DNA of 64,000 bases from Cognatishimia sp. MH4019 (GTDB taxonomy: Bacteria; Pseudomonadota; Alphaproteobacteria; Rhodobacterales; Rhodobacteraceae). Positions 46,189 through 54,634 of the stretch are shown here, piece by piece. The stretch is from assembly GCF_020177595.1 (NCBI RefSeq), contig NZ_JAHTBL010000012.1, forward strand, positions 34,696-98,695, in the 5' to 3' direction. Numbering within the stretch: position 1 is the first letter of the stretch; each line of letters opens with the position of its first letter. Under the pieces are notes generated by a model. It did not search any database and was not told where the DNA came from. It was given only the letters and a program-made list of their open reading frames with translations. The position numbers were made by a program, and so were the translations under genes.

Positions 46189-46788
46189 CTAGCTGAGCAA
46201 CAGCTTCGCAGCAATCGCCCACATCACGCAACCGATAACGATTTCAAGCACTTGCCACGCGCGTGGGTTCGCAAAAACAGGTGCCAGAAGCCGCGCGCCA
46301 TACCCCAGCGCAAAGAAGAAAACGAATGACGCCGACATGCCCCCCAAGGCAAAGCCCAACCGGCTATCATATTGCGCCGAGATCGAGCCGAGCATCACCA
46401 CCGTGTCCAGATAGACATGCGGGTTGAGCCACGTGATCGCCAGACAGGTGCCGACGGCTGCCCAAACCGAGCCCGCGCTCTCAGAGCTGGGTTTCAGCGC
46501 TTCGCCCCCCTTGCGCGCTCGCGCAAAGCTCATCGCGCCATAGACCAGCAGGAACGCGACGCCGCCGTAAAGAAACACCGTTCCGATCCAGGGGGCGGCT
46601 TCGGACAATGCACCAAAACTACTGACGCCGACGGCAATCAGCACGGCATCGCTTAAGGCGCAGGTCAGAACCAACGGCAAAACATGCTCTCGCCGCAGCC
46701 CTTGTCGCAGCAAGAACGCGTTTTGAGCGCCAATGGCAAGGATCAGCGATAATCCCAGGAAGAAACCGGCGAAATAGGCAGTGCTCAT
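46189..46788 (-). CDS. argO: LysE/ArgO-family amino acid exporter
   Basis: A 199-residue inner-membrane exporter of the LysE superfamily with six helices. It starts MSTAYFAGFFLGLSLILAIG, and the AIGAQNAFLLRQGL motif with Gln-Asn is diagnostic. In E. coli ArgO exports arginine under ArgP control. Here it is divergent from an ArgP homologue with a dyad in the 83-nt gap, so the same pairing is likely. Lysine or arginine is the probable substrate. Confidence 0.9.
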   Translation of the reverse strand: MSTAYFAGFFLGLSLILAIGAQNAFLLRQGLRREHVLPLVLTCALSDAVLIAVGVSSFGALSEAAPWIGTVFLYGGVAFLLVYGAMSFARARKGGEALKPSSESAGSVWAAVGTCLAITWLNPHVYLDTVVMLGSISAQYDSRLGFALGGMSASFVFFFALGYGARLLAPVFANPRAWQVLEIVIGCVMWAIAAKLLLS

Positions 46789-46819
46789 GAAAACTCCTCG
46801 TTTTCATAGGGCCTACATG

Positions 46820-46852
46820 TTAGAATTACATTCATCTAGTGAATGTTTCTAA
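46820..46852. promoter_or_regulatory. Nested dyad in the argO-argP gap (ArgP operator candidate)
   Basis: An inner perfect repeat ACATTCA-TCTAG-TGAATGT (46828-46846) lies inside an outer repeat TTAGAA...TTCTAA (46820-46825 and 46847-46852). The element sits between the divergent argO and argP genes and has the T-N11-A layout of LysR-type sites. Control of argO by ArgP is inferred from E. coli. Confidence 0.65.
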
Positions 46853-46871
46853 TATTGTATAAGCTACGCTT

Positions 46872-47762
46872 ATGTATGATCCAACACTTCTCGCCACGCT
46901 CAGCACGGTTGCCCGATGCGGTAGCTTCGATCTGGCGGCGGCACAACTGTCCATCACGCAATCGGCGGTCTCGCAACGGATCAAAACGCTGGAAGATCGC
47001 GTCGGCACCGTCCTGATTGAGCGCGGAACGCCCAGCCTGCCCACCGCCGCGGGCGCACGGCTGATCCGCCATGCGGACGAAGTTTCTCTTCTGGAACAGC
47101 AGCTTGCCAGAGACATGGCGCTTACACAGACCCAAAGCGCGCCGGTACGTATCGCTGTGAATGCCGACAGTCTGGACACATGGGTTCTGCCAGCGCTTGC
47201 CAAATGCGAAGGGCTGCTTTTCGATCTCGTCGTCGATGATCAGGACCATTCCGCGCGTTGGCTTCGTCAAGGCGATGTGGCTGCGGCAATCACAAGTCGC
47301 GCCGACCCGATTCAAGGCTGCGACAGTGTCCCGCTGGGCGCGCTGCGCTACCGCGCCACGGCCAGCCCGGCCTTCATGGCGCGCTATTTCGCAGATGGTG
47401 TGACCGAAACAACCCTGCGAGCCGCCCCCGCGCTGACCTATTCCCGTCGCGACCGCCTGCAACAAGACTGGGTTGCCCGCCAGCTTGGCAAACGTGTGCC
47501 ACTTGCGACCAACCTGCTGCCAAGCACGGTAGGCTTTGTAACCGCATCTCTGCTGGGCCTTGGCTGGGGCATGAACCCCGAGCCGTTGGTCCGCGGCCTC
47601 TTGGATGAGGGGCAACTGATCGAAGTCATTGAAGGCGTCGCACTTGAGACCCCGCTCTACTGGCAGATCAGTCGCATCACAGCCAAGCCATTGAAAGAGC
47701 TGACGAAAAATATCCAGGATGCTGCATCAACAGCTCTCATACGACAGCAAAACCAACCTTAA
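46872..47762 (+). CDS. argP: LysR-family regulator ArgP (IciA)
   Basis: DNA-binding regulator of arginine/lysine export and related genes. The 296-residue product has a winged-helix N-terminus (MYDPTLLATLSTVARCGSF, ITQSAVSQRIKTLEDR). The effector domain has RIAVNADSLDTWVLPALAKC, which tracks E. coli ArgP closely. No clear ribosome site precedes the ATG, so translation may be weak. It is divergent from argO across the nested dyad. Confidence 0.92.
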   Translation: MYDPTLLATLSTVARCGSFDLAAAQLSITQSAVSQRIKTLEDRVGTVLIERGTPSLPTAAGARLIRHADEVSLLEQQLARDMALTQTQSAPVRIAVNADSLDTWVLPALAKCEGLLFDLVVDDQDHSARWLRQGDVAAAITSRADPIQGCDSVPLGALRYRATASPAFMARYFADGVTETTLRAAPALTYSRRDRLQQDWVARQLGKRVPLATNLLPSTVGFVTASLLGLGWGMNPEPLVRGLLDEGQLIEVIEGVALETPLYWQISRITAKPLKELTKNIQDAASTALIRQQNQP

Positions 47763-47809
47763 CGCGCGGCTTCATCTTTGCAAAAATACTCTCGCCGAAG
47801 GCGCCGCCG

Positions 47810-48274
47810 TCAGGCGGTTTCTGCCTCTGCGTCATCACCTTGCACATGCGCCTGAAAATTATCGAAAAATGCATTCGCCATCTTGGTCGCAAAGCCATTG
47901 ATGATCCGGTTGCCCAGCTGCGCGATCTTGCCGCCGACCTTCGCATCCACGTCATAAACCAGCTCCGTTCCCTCGGGAACGTCATTCAGCACGACCGACG
48001 CACCGCCTTTTGCAAAGCCTGCGACGCCGCCTTTGCCTTCGCCGCTGATCCGGTAGCTTTCGGGCTTTTGAACATCCGACAATGTGACCGCGCCCTTGAA
48101 GGTCGCCTTTACCGGGCCAACTTTCTGGGTGACAACTGCGTCAAACCCCTCTTCCGGGTTGCCGGTCAATTCGGTGCAGCCGGGGATGCACTCTTTGAGC
48201 ACTTCGGCCGAGTTCAGGGCCTCCCACACCGTTTTGCGATCCGCCGCGATCACGCGGGTTCCGGACATTTCCAT
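47810..48274 (-). CDS. coxG: CoxG-family SRPBCC protein
   Basis: A 154-residue START-like (SRPBCC) protein of the carbon monoxide dehydrogenase subunit G family. The sequence MSGTRVIAADRKTVWEALN, LKECIPGCTELTGN and VGGKIAQLGNRIING follows the family. In true CO oxidisers CoxG helps anchor or mature the enzyme. The Cys in CIPGC is conserved. The start at 48274 is preferred over 48280 because AGGAGGT is then 6 nt upstream. The only CoxL-like gene in the window is 28 kb away and is form II, so CO oxidation is not implied. Confidence 0.85.
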   Translation of the reverse strand: MEMSGTRVIAADRKTVWEALNSAEVLKECIPGCTELTGNPEEGFDAVVTQKVGPVKATFKGAVTLSDVQKPESYRISGEGKGGVAGFAKGGASVVLNDVPEGTELVYDVDAKVGGKIAQLGNRIINGFATKMANAFFDNFQAHVQGDDAEAETA

Positions 48275-48290
48275 GGGCATACCTCCTCCG

Positions 48291-49682
48291 TTAGCCGTCT
48301 ATCTCATAGGGCAACAACCCGCGGCGATCCGGGTCAAAGCGCAAATGCTTCTCCAGCGGCGGGACCGAGCGTTGATGACATCCTTTACGTTCGCAAATCC
48401 GGCACGAGATGCCGATGGGTTCAAAAGCCGCATCATTGTCGAGGTCCAGACCGTCCGAATACACAAGATCAGACGCATGGCGCAATTCGCAACCCAGACC
48501 AATGGCGTAGCGGCGCACGGGCGATTTATAGGTGCCGCCGGATTTCTGCACGTCGCGGGCCAAGCAAAAATACCGTGCGCCATCAGGGGTTTCCGCCAAC
48601 TGGCGTAGGAACCGTCCGGGTGTTTCAAAGGCGCGGTGCACGTTCCAGAGCGGACAAGCCCCGCCGAACCTTGCAAACTGTAGGCGGGTCGCAGAGTGGC
48701 GTTTGGTGATCGTGCCCGCCTGATCCACGCGGACGAAGAAGAACGGAACACCTTTCGCGCCGGGACGCTGCAAAGTAGACAGGCGATGCGCCACTTGTTC
48801 GATGGAGGCACCGAACCGGTCCGAGAGTTGCTCCAGATCGTGGCGGGTACTTTGAGCGGCGGCCAGAAAGGCCGAATAGGGCAGCAGGGCCGCGCCAGCG
48901 AAGTAGTTTGCCAAGCCGATCCGCGCGATGGCGCGGGCTTCATCGGTTTGAAAGCGCGCCAGATCGAGGGTGGCGTCGAAAAGCTGGCCTTGGGTCAGCA
49001 AAGCCACTTGATGGAGCATCTGAAACCGCCGCGTCGCCGCATGGGCGCGGGCCGACAGGATCAGTGTTTTGCTAGCGCGATCAAAGCCGCGCAGGGGGGC
49101 GTTGTCGCCCGCAATTTCGACCGTGATCCCGCGATCTGACAGCAGTGCGATCGCGCGCGCCTCGGGGTCCCCGCCGGTGACAAACCGCTCTGCCGCGCGG
49201 TCGACCGCGTCGATGTAATTGTCGCAATAATGGAAGAAATCGCGCACCTCTTCCCAAGGTGAGGCGGTGCGCGGGGCGTCTGCGCGGCCCAGCGCCTCAT
49301 CAAGCGAGGCAAGCCGCTCATGGGCATCGCGGTAGGCGCGGTGCAGATCGAGAAACGCGCGGCTGAGCGCTGGCGCGTTGGAGGCGACCAGTTGCAGATC
49401 AGCCAAAGGCGGGGTGTCGGTGAAAAGCGGGTCGGCCAGCGCCTCGCGCATGTCCGACACAACGCGTTCGGCCTCCCCGACGCTGAGCTCGCTGAGGTCA
49501 AAATCAAACGAATGAGCCAGCGCCAGGACCACTCCGGCAGAGACGGGGCGGTTGTTGTTTTCCATCTGGTTGAGATAGGGCAGGGAGACGTCCAGCTTCT
49601 CGGCAAAAGCCTTCTGGGTCAGGCCGTGGCGCGTGCGGATTTCACGCAGCTTTACGCCTGCATAGAGTTTCTGGGTTGCCAT
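48291..49682 (-). CDS. pccR: PccR-type short-chain fatty acyl-CoA regulator (ScfR family)
   Basis: Regulator of propionyl-CoA carboxylase. The 463-residue product has an N-terminal XRE helix-turn-helix (residues 9-64; KLREIRTRHGLTQKAFAEKL). A central ImmA/IrrE-like region with altered zinc site follows, and the C-terminal half carries the SCRICERKGCHQR cysteine cluster. In Rhodobacter sphaeroides the homologue PccR controls pccB and responds to acyl-CoA (from memory). Here pccB lies 1.5 kb away on the other strand and TTTGC-type sites sit before both genes. AAGGCAG is the ribosome site and overlaps the last half-site, which fits autorepression. Confidence 0.88.
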   Translation of the reverse strand: MATQKLYAGVKLREIRTRHGLTQKAFAEKLDVSLPYLNQMENNNRPVSAGVVLALAHSFDFDLSELSVGEAERVVSDMREALADPLFTDTPPLADLQLVASNAPALSRAFLDLHRAYRDAHERLASLDEALGRADAPRTASPWEEVRDFFHYCDNYIDAVDRAAERFVTGGDPEARAIALLSDRGITVEIAGDNAPLRGFDRASKTLILSARAHAATRRFQMLHQVALLTQGQLFDATLDLARFQTDEARAIARIGLANYFAGAALLPYSAFLAAAQSTRHDLEQLSDRFGASIEQVAHRLSTLQRPGAKGVPFFFVRVDQAGTITKRHSATRLQFARFGGACPLWNVHRAFETPGRFLRQLAETPDGARYFCLARDVQKSGGTYKSPVRRYAIGLGCELRHASDLVYSDGLDLDNDAAFEPIGISCRICERKGCHQRSVPPLEKHLRFDPDRRGLLPYEIDG

Positions 49683-49692
49683 CCGAGCTGCC

Positions 49693-49729
49693 TTCGCAAG
49701 TTTGCTAAGTGGCTTGTAGCCTTTGCAAA
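49693..49729. promoter_or_regulatory. TTTGC half-site cluster before pccR
   Basis: Read toward pccR (minus strand) the sites are TTTGCAAA (49729-49722), TTAGCAAA (49708-49701) and CTTGCGAA (49700-49693). Core-to-core spacings are 21 and 8 nt. They fill the 50-nt gap before the start. The published R. sphaeroides motif pairs TTTGCAAA elements with a 4-nt gap, so spacing differs here. Confidence 0.6.
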
Positions 49730-49731
49730 GC

Positions 49732-50946
49732 CTACTGGCAAACCTGTGCGTCGCGGCGGATCGTGTAGAGGATCGCGCCGATGGACAGCACCGATGTGAT
49801 GAACATGATCCAGACCAGCGGCAATGCGCCTGTCCCCGGTGTCAGCATCGCGCCTGCAAATGCTGACAGGATCGCACCACCGCCGATCATGATCGCGCCG
49901 CCAAGGCCCGACGCGGTGCCTGCCAGATGCGGTCGCACCGACAGCATGCCGGACGTTGCGTTGGGCAGCACCATGCCGTTGCCGATCCCAACGAAGGTCA
50001 TGAAGGAAAAGAAAATCTCAGCTGTTTTGAAGCCCACAAGAAAGAGGATCAGCGACACACCCAGCCCTGCGGCAGAGATGATTGTTCCCCACAGGATCAT
50101 CTGATTGATCCCGAAGCGGATCGAATAGCGGCCCGAGATGAAATTGCCGGCCATGTAGCCGACCGCAGGCGCGCCAAAGTAGATGCCCAGGATGGCGGGC
50201 GAGAGGCCGAAAACCTCAGACCCGACGAAAGGCGCGCCGCCCAGATAAGCAAAGAACGCGCCTGATGCGAGGGCGGCAGCCGCGCAATAGCCCCAAAAGC
50301 GGCGGGAGGTTAAAAGCTCTGGGTATTCGCTGAACTGGGCACGGAAGGTAGTGGGCCGGGTGGTCGCCGTCTCGCCCAGATCGCGGTAGGCGAGCATCCA
50401 AAGGGCGATACCGCCCACAAGCAGCATCCAGAAGTTGGCGCGCCAGCCAAAAATTTCGTCCAGCACGCCGCCGATGGCCGGGCCGATCATCGGCACCAGC
50501 GCCATGCCCATGGTCACATACCCGATCATCGAGGCGGCCTCGGCCTGCGGGACGATATCGCGGACAATGGCGCGCGACAGCACAAGGCCCACAACGATCA
50601 CCGCTTGGAGCATGCGGAAGATCAGAAACATCTCGACCGAGGTCGCGATCAGGCAGCCGATGGTGGCGAGGATGAAGAAAACGGTACCCCACAGGATGAC
50701 CGGACGGCGCCCGTAGCGATCCGATAGGGGGCCGACGACCAGCTGCAGCACCGCGTTAACGCCTAAATAAAGGGCAACGGCCAGTTGCATGATCCGTGGA
50801 TCGGTCTCGAAATACGCTGTCATTGTTGGCAAGGACGGCAAAAACACGTTCATCGAGAGGGCAGACAGCCCAGCCAGCAAGATCAGCGTCGAGATATGAG
50901 GGGCAGAGGCAGGGTCCAAAAACCGCGCCTTGGGAAGCGACGTCAT
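49732..50946 (-). CDS. Bcr/CflA-family drug-efflux MFS transporter
   Basis: Proton-driven exporter of the multidrug MFS group, with 12 predicted helices in 404 residues. Motif A ([16 protein letters not shown]) and the Bcr/CflA pattern [16 protein letters not shown] are clear. The start at 50946 ([12 protein letters not shown]) is preferred. The frame is open upstream, but the added residues are not family-like. It is divergent from pccB; the 231-nt gap holds the pccB operator cluster. No link to propionate metabolism is evident. Confidence 0.87.
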   Translation of the reverse strand: MTSLPKARFLDPASAPHISTLILLAGLSALSMNVFLPSLPTMTAYFETDPRIMQLAVALYLGVNAVLQLVVGPLSDRYGRRPVILWGTVFFILATIGCLIATSVEMFLIFRMLQAVIVVGLVLSRAIVRDIVPQAEAASMIGYVTMGMALVPMIGPAIGGVLDEIFGWRANFWMLLVGGIALWMLAYRDLGETATTRPTTFRAQFSEYPELLTSRRFWGYCAAAALASGAFFAYLGGAPFVGSEVFGLSPAILGIYFGAPAVGYMAGNFISGRYSIRFGINQMILWGTIISAAGLGVSLILFLVGFKTAEIFFSFMTFVGIGNGMVLPNATSGMLSVRPHLAGTASGLGGAIMIGGGAILSAFAGAMLTPGTGALPLVWIMFITSVLSIGAILYTIRRDAQVCQ

Positions 50947-51067
50947 GACGTGGTTGTAGGTCGCTGGTTCGGCGCTGTCCAACGCGATGTTCCCCGCCGG
51001 GAACAGATTGACTTTTGGTTAAGCCAGAAGATGCCCTTTCTTGGGTTTACTCAGAAAAATCTTCAAA

Positions 51068-51115
51068 TTTGCAATTATAGACTTACAGACTTTGCGAATT
51101 TTGCAAATTTGCTAC
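51068..51115. promoter_or_regulatory. TTTGC half-site cluster before pccB (PccR operator candidate)
   Basis: Four related elements lie 63-110 nt before the pccB start: TTTGCAAT (51068-51075), TTTGCGAA (51091-51098), TTTGCAAA (51100-51107) and TTTGCTAC (51108-51115). Spacings are 23, 9 and 8 nt between cores. A similar set lies before pccR. PccR binding is inferred. Confidence 0.65.
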
Positions 51116-51177
51116 TTAGGTCTTTGTCGCGCAGCCCCGTTTCGATAGAACGCATCAAAGCTTTGAAGGGGACCGCT

Positions 51178-52710
51178 ATGAAAGATATCGTGCAACAGCT
51201 CGAAACCCGCCGTGAGACGGCACGGATGGGGGGCGGTGAAAAACGCATCTCCTCGCAGCACGCCAAAGGCAAGCTGACCGCGCGGGAGCGGGTAGAATTG
51301 TTGCTCGATGACGGCTCTTTTGAAGAGTTCGACATGTTCGTGGCGCACCGTTGCACTGATTTCGGCATGGAAGAGACGCGACCCTCGGGGGATGGCGTTG
51401 TCACCGGGTGGGGCACGATCAATGGACGTCTGGTTTACGTGTTCAGTCAAGACTTCACGGTTCTGGGTGGCTCGGTTTCCGCGACCCATGCGCAGAAAAT
51501 TTGCAAGATCATGGATATGGCCGTGCAAAACGGCGCGCCTGTCATCGGGATCAACGATTCCGGCGGGGCGCGTATTCAGGAAGGCGTCGATTCACTGGCA
51601 GGCTACGGTGAGGTCTTCGAGCGCAACATCCGCGCCTCGGGCGTGGTGCCACAGATCAGCTTGATTATGGGTCCTTGTGCCGGTGGGGCCGTTTATTCGC
51701 CTGCGATGACGGATTTCATCTTCATGGTGAAAGACAGCTCTTACATGTTCGTCACTGGCCCTGACGTGGTGAAAACCGTCACCAATGAGGTCGTGACGGC
51801 CGAAGAATTGGGCGGTGCCGGCACCCATACCAAAAAGTCCTCGGTCGCAGATGGCGCGTTCGAGAACGATGTAGAGGCACTGGCCGAGGTCCGCCGTCTG
51901 GTCGATTTCCTGCCGCAAAACAATCGCTCCAAGGCGCCGGTGCGGCCCTTCTTTGACGAGCCGGACCGCTTGGATGCGAGCCTTGATACGCTCGTGCCCG
52001 ACAACCCGAACACGCCCTATGATATGAAAGAGCTGATCCTGAAGCTGGCCGATGAGGGCGATTTCTATGAGATTCAGGAAGATTTCGCGAAAAACATCAT
52101 CACCGGGTTCGTGCGCCTTGAAGGCCAGACCGTGGGTGTTGTGGCCAACCAGCCGATGGTGCTGGCGGGGTGTCTGGATATTGACAGCTCGCGCAAAGCC
52201 GCGCGGTTCGTGCGCTTTTGCGATGCGTTTGAAATTCCGCTGCTGACGCTTGTTGATGTGCCGGGCTTCCTGCCGGGGACAAGCCAGGAATATGCAGGTG
52301 TCATTAAGCACGGGGCCAAGCTGCTTTATGCCTATGGCGAGGCGACGGTGCCGAAGGTCACGGTCATTACGCGCAAGGCTTATGGTGGTGCTTATGTTGT
52401 GATGTCTTCCAAGCACTTGCGCGGCGATTTCAACTACGCATGGCCCACGGCAGAGGTCGCTGTGATGGGCGCGAAAGGCGCGACAGAGATCCTCTATCGC
52501 TCGGAGCTGGGCGATCCGGAAAAGATCGCGCAACGCACCGCGGATTATGAAGAGCGGTTCGCGAACCCCTTCGTGGCAGCCGAGCGGGGCTTCGTGGACG
52601 AGGTGATCGCGCCGCAAACCACGCGCAAGCGTGTGTGCCGGGCCTTTGCATCTCTGCGCAACAAACAGGTCCATGTCCCTTGGAAAAAGCACGATAACAT
52701 CCCGCTTTGA
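51178..52710 (+). CDS. pccB: Propionyl-CoA carboxylase beta (carboxyltransferase) subunit
   Basis: Transfers CO2 from carboxybiotin to propionyl-CoA, giving methylmalonyl-CoA. The 510-residue product has the two crotonase-like halves with oxyanion-hole regions [14 protein letters not shown] and [17 protein letters not shown]. The start at 51178 ([20 protein letters not shown]) has an AAGGGG site and is the family start. The frame extended to 50785 is not. Expression is probably set by PccR through the upstream half-site cluster. The alpha subunit is 1.9 kb downstream. Confidence 0.96.
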   Translation: MKDIVQQLETRRETARMGGGEKRISSQHAKGKLTARERVELLLDDGSFEEFDMFVAHRCTDFGMEETRPSGDGVVTGWGTINGRLVYVFSQDFTVLGGSVSATHAQKICKIMDMAVQNGAPVIGINDSGGARIQEGVDSLAGYGEVFERNIRASGVVPQISLIMGPCAGGAVYSPAMTDFIFMVKDSSYMFVTGPDVVKTVTNEVVTAEELGGAGTHTKKSSVADGAFENDVEALAEVRRLVDFLPQNNRSKAPVRPFFDEPDRLDASLDTLVPDNPNTPYDMKELILKLADEGDFYEIQEDFAKNIITGFVRLEGQTVGVVANQPMVLAGCLDIDSSRKAARFVRFCDAFEIPLLTLVDVPGFLPGTSQEYAGVIKHGAKLLYAYGEATVPKVTVITRKAYGGAYVVMSSKHLRGDFNYAWPTAEVAVMGAKGATEILYRSELGDPEKIAQRTADYEERFANPFVAAERGFVDEVIAPQTTRKRVCRAFASLRNKQVHVPWKKHDNIPL

Positions 52711-52767
52711 ATTGCTGCATTGCGGCGTAATTGATCCGAAAAATCCCTTGCACATCATAATGTTCCC

Positions 52768-53259
52768 ATGCTTCAGATAGCGGCACAGAGATTCCAACAC
52801 GCCCCATTGAGTGGCGTCGCGGCCCCGATCGGGAGGACCCTTTTAGGGGGTCGGGGCTGCGCATTTGGTTTTTTGATTGCGCTTTGTGCGCTTCCCGCTT
52901 CTGCTTCGGTTTTGTTTGATGATGTGCCGACCGTGCCCTCGCGTGCGGTGGTCGATGTGCTGGAGATTCTGCAAGACGCGACGGACCCGGACGATGTGGT
53001 CTTTCGGGCACGCTATGTGATGCCTGCCATCGCACGAGACGCGGGAGAGTTGAGCTATGAGGACGTGGCTGAGGACTTTGTGACATTGTGCGAAGCACAT
53101 GCCTTGCCTGTGATCCGCGGCGATGGTTTTTCGCCTGCGCGCATTATTGTGTCGCTGTCGGATCGGGCGACGGAGTTTGGGGTGCCGGACGCCGAGGCCA
53201 CACAGCTTTTCGAGGCGTTTACCGTGGATGGTGACACCTGCATCTGGGATCAGTTCTAA
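52768..53259 (+). CDS. Exported protein of unknown function (DUF6497-like)
   Basis: A 163-residue protein with a hydrophobic segment at about residues 31-46 ending PASAS that looks like a signal peptide. The mature part is SVLFDDVPTVPSRAVVDVLE..., acidic, with paired Cys (FVTLCEAHALP and DTCIWDQF). The pattern resembles a rhodobacterial family I recall as DUF6497. A long leader before the signal suggests the true start may lie downstream, but no better codon with a ribosome site is evident. It lies in the pcc cluster, so cotranscription with pccB is possible. Confidence 0.6.
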   Translation: MLQIAAQRFQHAPLSGVAAPIGRTLLGGRGCAFGFLIALCALPASASVLFDDVPTVPSRAVVDVLEILQDATDPDDVVFRARYVMPAIARDAGELSYEDVAEDFVTLCEAHALPVIRGDGFSPARIIVSLSDRATEFGVPDAEATQLFEAFTVDGDTCIWDQF

Positions 53260-53470
53260 TGCGAGCACTATATCTTGCGACATACGCGGGCGTCCGCCGC
53301 CTCATTGATGCAATCACGCCACAAAACCGCCCAAGCCCCACTTGTAGATATCTTTTTCTCTGCGTTTTACCTATCTTGGCGCCAGGTTGCACCCAAGCGG
53401 CCTGGACCTTGGTGTGGAGTAGGGGGCTTTCCGGCCTTCTTTTCTGCGAGGAAAATAATAGGAGAGACAG

Positions 53471-53617
53471 ATGTCGAAGAGCATCAAAGCAGTCGTGGCC
53501 CTTGGCCTCATCGTTCTGGCCGCAGCCTGTGCGCGCAATGAGCCTGAAGAAGAATTCGTCGTTGTGGACCCCGAGCCCATTTCGACCGAGCCAGTCTACA
53601 CCGGCAAATACAAGTAA
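53471..53617 (+). CDS. Small lipoprotein, function unknown
   Basis: A 48-residue protein with a lipobox-type signal (IVLAAACARN), so Cys20 or nearby would be acylated, and a short acidic mature part ending EPVYTGKYK. GGAG precedes the ATG. The gene is in the interval between pccB and pccA. Its small size and clear lipobox support a real gene; its function is unknown. Confidence 0.7.
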   Translation: MSKSIKAVVALGLIVLAAACARNEPEEEFVVVDPEPISTEPVYTGKYK

Positions 53618-53692
53618 TCCAATTCCGGGGCGGGCCATGCGGCCCGTCCCATCCCTCGGCCCATGGATGCCCGGTTTTGATCGGGGGCTGAC

Positions 53693-54034
53693 ATGTTAAA
53701 GCATCGCGGCTTTCCGGGCCGGTATCCCGGAACAGATTTCCAGTTCACTATCCGTCGTCCGAACCCGCGCGGGGTCACCCCTTTGACGTCTCGCGAACGA
53801 CGCGCTGATCGCAAACCTGCCGATCGCCGGGCGGATGCGTTCTTTCTGCAATCGCTTTACGAGCATTTCGGCGATCAGCCGTTCGAACGCGGTAATCTGG
53901 ATGCTGGCCGTTTGTCGTGGTTTTTCGGGCGCGAAGTGATTCCGGCCGAGGACCCTTTCGACCCGGCGTCTTACGAGGCGCTTTTACAAATTGACCTGAA
54001 ACGGGCAAAAGCCGCGTTTCCAGACTTGTTTTGA
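53693..54034 (+). CDS. Conserved hypothetical protein of the pcc cluster
   Basis: A 113-residue soluble protein. The basic N-terminal half (PGRYPGTDFQFTIRRPNPRG) is followed by acidic helices (AFFLQSLYEHFGDQPFERG). No signal peptide or known motif. It sits between pccB and pccA in the same orientation. I recognise no family, but the position suggests long-term linkage with the carboxylase genes. Confidence 0.6.
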   Translation: MLKHRGFPGRYPGTDFQFTIRRPNPRGVTPLTSRERRADRKPADRRADAFFLQSLYEHFGDQPFERGNLDAGRLSWFFGREVIPAEDPFDPASYEALLQIDLKRAKAAFPDLF

Positions 54035-54322
54035 GGCTGGAATCGGCATGAATTCGCTCAACCTTCCCGTGTATCGGCGCAAATTGGCCCAAAAAAGCAT
54101 TGCGAAAACCGCGTGCTATGCGACTGCAAGAACCGCTGCCAATGTGATCCACATAGCAGGCACACCCCGTTTCGGGCCTGCTGGGTATTGTCAAAACCGT
54201 ACCCCTTCCCCTTCTTGGCGGCCTGTTCTTACCCCGGACAGGTCGCCATTTTTCCGTAAGGGTGGGGGAACATCTCCCGAGAAAGAGGCGTTTTGCAACC
54301 AAACATATCGAGGAGAAAATCA

Positions 54323-54529
54323 ATGCGCTCACTCAAACTCACATTCGCGGCCTTTGCCGCGTCGGCCCTTCTGGCCGGCTGCATGGGCAATGATGTTGAA
54401 CGCGCCGCTGTTGGTGCTGCCGTTGGCGGTGTCGGCTCTGCTGCCGTTGGTGGCAACATGGGCACTGGCGCGCTTGTTGGCGCCGCTGCTGGCGCGCTTG
54501 CCGATGACGTGGAACGCGCGATCCGCTAA
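54323..54529 (+). CDS. Glycine-zipper lipoprotein
   Basis: A 68-residue lipoprotein with lipobox SALLAGC (Cys20) after signal MRSLKLTFAAFAA, then a glycine-zipper region (GAAVGGVGSAAVGGNMGTG, about residues 32-50) that could insert in or associate with a membrane. AGGAG precedes the ATG. A strong terminator follows. Confidence 0.82.
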   Translation: MRSLKLTFAAFAASALLAGCMGNDVERAAVGAAVGGVGSAAVGGNMGTGALVGAAAGALADDVERAIR

Positions 54530-54557
54530 CCGTACACCTGTTATTCAAAAATTTGAG

Positions 54558-54592
54558 AAGGCCGCCGGAGTGATACTCCGCGCGGCCTTTTT
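54558..54592 (+). terminator. Terminator between lipoprotein gene and pccA
   Basis: AAGGCCGC-CGGAG-TGATA-CTCCG-CGCGGCCTTTTT is a strong two-part stem with a T tract. Its end is only 42 nt before the pccA start, so any pccA promoter downstream must be very compact. Confidence 0.9.
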
Positions 54593-54634
54593 GCATGCTT
54601 TGCGGCCTGTGGGCCGTCTGGAAAGGACCTGATA

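Noticed and set aside
47810..48274. CO oxidation locus from coxG plus coxL-like genes
   Set aside because: The genes are 28 kb apart, the large subunit is form II, and the medium and small subunits are absent.
53259..53699. A 146-codon open frame starting at 53259
   Set aside because: It overlaps the short lipoprotein at 53471 in another frame. The lipoprotein has a ribosome site and a lipobox, and this frame has neither a start signal nor a family.
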